64,000 nt of DNA, taken from contig JAQISU010000193.1 in the NCBI GenBank assembly GCA_029339505.1, forward strand, positions 2,449,501 through 2,513,500, read 5' to 3'. Source of the DNA: Unio delphinus. Its lineage: Eukaryota; Mollusca; Bivalvia; Unionida; Unionidae. Under the pieces are notes generated by a model. The model did no database searches, was not told the DNA's origin, and saw only the letters and a program-made list of their open reading frames with translations. Each line of letters opens with the position of its first letter. The first letter of the stretch is position 1. The translations under genes were made by a program, and so were the position numbers. This document shows, one piece after another, positions 61,606 to 64,000 of this stretch.

Positions 61606-62498
61606 AAAATACAAAGTGATTCAGGGACAATCTGGATCACATAGCTATTGAGAACACAGTTAATGTCATTACTGGTCACCTGACAGTAGTCTTATGAAAT
61701 TAAATACAAACGCTGTTGGATGCTATTAAAATATTTCATATAAAGTATCATCACATCAAAATCTATATCCAGTTTATGTCCTAGCCTGTCATGTCTTATA
61801 ATATAAAGACATTATGCTAACACAAATGCATTTATAGTGTTTTATATACCCGTGAAGAATATACAATGTATGACAATAATAAACTTGCTATTTTAGAGTA
61901 CAATATAATAATTCAAATTTGTAAATTGAATGTCTCGAGATCCAGGTTATGTGTGTGTATCTTAAAGATCTAAAAAAAATTGTTAGTACGGAATAACCTT
62001 TTTAAAAATTAACTTTCCGATAACCAATTTTCACCTTACAACTGTAAAATAAACAGAACATTGTACCCACCAATACTGAACTATATGCGTTAGTATATCA
62101 AGTGAATTCCAAACAATGCTGACTATTTCGACTGGCTACTTTAGTTTTATCACCAAAGATTTTTTTGAAAAATGTAACCACTATTGCAAATGTGCTTTGT
62201 GTCAGTGGAAATTGAACAAAAATTATAACGGTTGCAGATTTGTCAGTTCAAAAGAATGGTTGCACATCTGACTAAAATGTTGCATGGCATTTTGTGAACA
62301 AAATTCAAAATTCACAACTGGTGAGTTGAAATAGTTAACTGGTTGCTCTCAGCAAATGCGAAAGTCATAAGATAGCAACTTCGTAATGACATAAACAGTT
62401 TCTATTATCATGAAAATAGTACATTTTCATATACCTCATTGTCCCATTTTAATTGGAAGATGTATGTTCAGTTGGTACATAAAATAGTAATCTTTACA
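61606..62498. other. Non-coding stretch
   Basis: AT-rich; no gene or repeat recognised. Confidence 0.45.
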
Positions 62499-62506
62499 TG
62501 TGACAG

Positions 62507-62685
62507 ATGTACGTTGCACTCTCTTGTCAGCTGCTTGGGTTGTTCCCTTCCCTTTATCTCTGCAAACAACTGTTTATCATTGTAAACCAGATTATGCACT
62601 TTCTGAAAAAGCTCTTCCACAGACTATTTTATCTAAGCTCTCTTGGATTTATCAGTATCCTAGTGAGGGGAAGCTACCTATTTAA
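62507..62685 (+). CDS. Possible terminal exon, weak
   Basis: An acceptor (ACATGTGACAG) is followed by a frame open for 59 codons to a TAA, starting in phase 1, which matches the donor of the exon at 59427. The peptide (RCTLLSAAWVVPFPLSLQ...) resembles nothing I know and lacks any protease motif. It may be chance or an alternative truncating exon. Confidence 0.2.
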
Positions 62686-62734
62686 GCTGTGCCATGTTTA
62701 GATCACAATGCCAGGAATACAGTTTTGCCCCCTG

Positions 62735-64000
62735 ATTTGTATGGCATTTTTCTATTACAATGTTAGTCCTATGTGTTGGTCATGATTTGTATGGCATGTA
62801 TAGATTAATATACCAAGTCTATGTGTTAGTCATGATTTATATGGCATGTATAGGTTACAATGCTAGGCCTATGTGTTGTCTATGATTTGTATGGCATGTA
62901 TAGATTGCAATGCTAGTCCTGTAGGCTGGTCATGATTTGTATGGCATGTATATATTACAATCCCAGGCCTATGTGTTGGCCATGATTTGTATGGCATATA
63001 TAGATTACAATACTAGGCATATGTGCTGGCCATGATTTGTATGGCATGTATATATTACAATGCCAGGCCTATGTGTTGGCCATGATTTGTATGGCATGTA
63101 TTTATTATTACAATGCCAGGCCTAAGTGTTGGCCATGATTTGTATGTAATATATAGATTACAATGCTAGTCCTGTAGGCTGGTTATGATTTGTATGGCAT
63201 ATATAGATTACAATACCAGGCATATGTGCTGACCATGATTTGTATGGCATGTATAGATTATAATACCAGGCCTAAGTGTTGGCCATGATTTGTGTGGCAT
63301 GTTTATATTATTACAATGCCATTCCAATGTGTTGGCCATGATTTGTGTGGCATGTTTAGATTACAATGCCAGGCCTATTTGTTGGCCATGATTTTTATGG
63401 CATGTTTATATTATTACAATCCTAGGCCTATGTGATGACCATGACTTGTATGGCATGTTTATATCAATACAATGCTATGCCTATGTGTTGGTCATGATTT
63501 GTATGGCATGAATAGATTGCAATGCCAGGCCTATGTGTTGGCCATGATTTGTATGACATGTAAAGATTACAATGCCAGACCTATGTGTTGGCCATGATTT
63601 GTATGGAATGTATTTATTATTACAATGCCAGGCCTAAGTGTTGGCCATGATTTGTATGTAATATATAGATTACAATGCTAGTCCTGTAGGTTGGCCATGA
63701 TTTGTATGGCATATATAGATTACATTACCAGGCATATGTGCTGACCATGATTTTGTTTTGCATGTTTATATTATTACAATCCTAGGCCTATGAGCTGGCC
63801 ATGATTTTATTTTTGCATGTTTATATTATTACAATGCCATGCCAATGTGTTGGTTATGATTTGTGTGGCATGTATAGATTACAATGCCAGGCCTATGTAA
63901 TTGCCATGATTTTTTTTGCATGTTTATATTATTACAATCCTAGGCCTATGTGTTGGTTCATTCTGAGTGTGGCATGTTTTGATTATAATGACATGCCTAC
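62735..64000. repeat. About 50-bp tandem repeat, 25 or so copies, continuing past the window
   Basis: Units of 'catgatttgtatggcatgta', 'tagattacaatgccaggcct' and 'atgtgttggc', 50-53 bases long, with a 'tttattattacaatgcc' variant. Blocks recur (e.g. 63050-63215 and 63590-63740), pointing to multi-unit duplications. Non-coding. Confidence 0.95.

Overview
The window looks like nuclear DNA of a lophotrochozoan animal, most likely a bivalve mollusc. This is inferred from the AT-rich, intron-rich, repeat-dense sequence, two tRNA-derived SINE families of molluscan type, an L2/CR1-like LINE with an (ATT)n tail, and a FAM111-like protease gene of a type expanded in bivalves. Nothing prokaryotic was seen, and no tRNA or rRNA gene or CRISPR array was recognised.

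The main finding is a gene that single-frame ORFs hide. Nine exons on the + strand (2503-35549) chain with matching phases at all eight junctions. They encode a protein of about 600 residues. The N-terminal part is short, basic and serine/aspartate-rich. The C-terminal part is a trypsin-like serine protease domain resembling FAM111, with candidate triad His353, Asp419 and Ser514 counted from the ATG at 2547. Exon 7 starts at a tandem NAGNAG acceptor and ends at a GC donor. A separate exon at 59235-59427, with a Gly-Cys-Phe motif and a basic tail like exon 1, may begin a second, paralogous gene that runs off the right edge.

The introns hold most of the mobile DNA. Intron 1 has two facing SINE copies and a LINE with an open RT frame. 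Intron 2 has 33-bp and 73-bp tandem repeats. Intron 4 has a minus-strand Ty3/gypsy element with 136/138-bp LTRs, in the order gag-protease-integrase and without RT/RNase H. Intron 5 has a SINE and a decayed DIRS-like element between inverted repeats. Intron 7 has a 59-bp minisatellite split by a pogo-like DNA transposon with a TA duplication, followed by a cluster of broken virus-like genes (Maverick/virophage-like, including a packaging-ATPase fragment). Intron 8 has a SINE and a 5'-truncated copy of the same LINE.

Downstream of the gene (35.6-59 kb) the sequence is mainly repeats: a 57-bp array, a hairpin repeat, five 90-bp copies of a tRNA-like module, and a 6.5-kb satellite of about 68 copies of a 95-bp unit. 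The satellite contains a 1.9-kb (20-unit) higher-order duplication. A second, opposite-strand remnant of the virus-like family lies at 50.46-51.11 kb. The right end (61-64 kb) has 22-bp and 50-bp arrays; the latter continues past the window.
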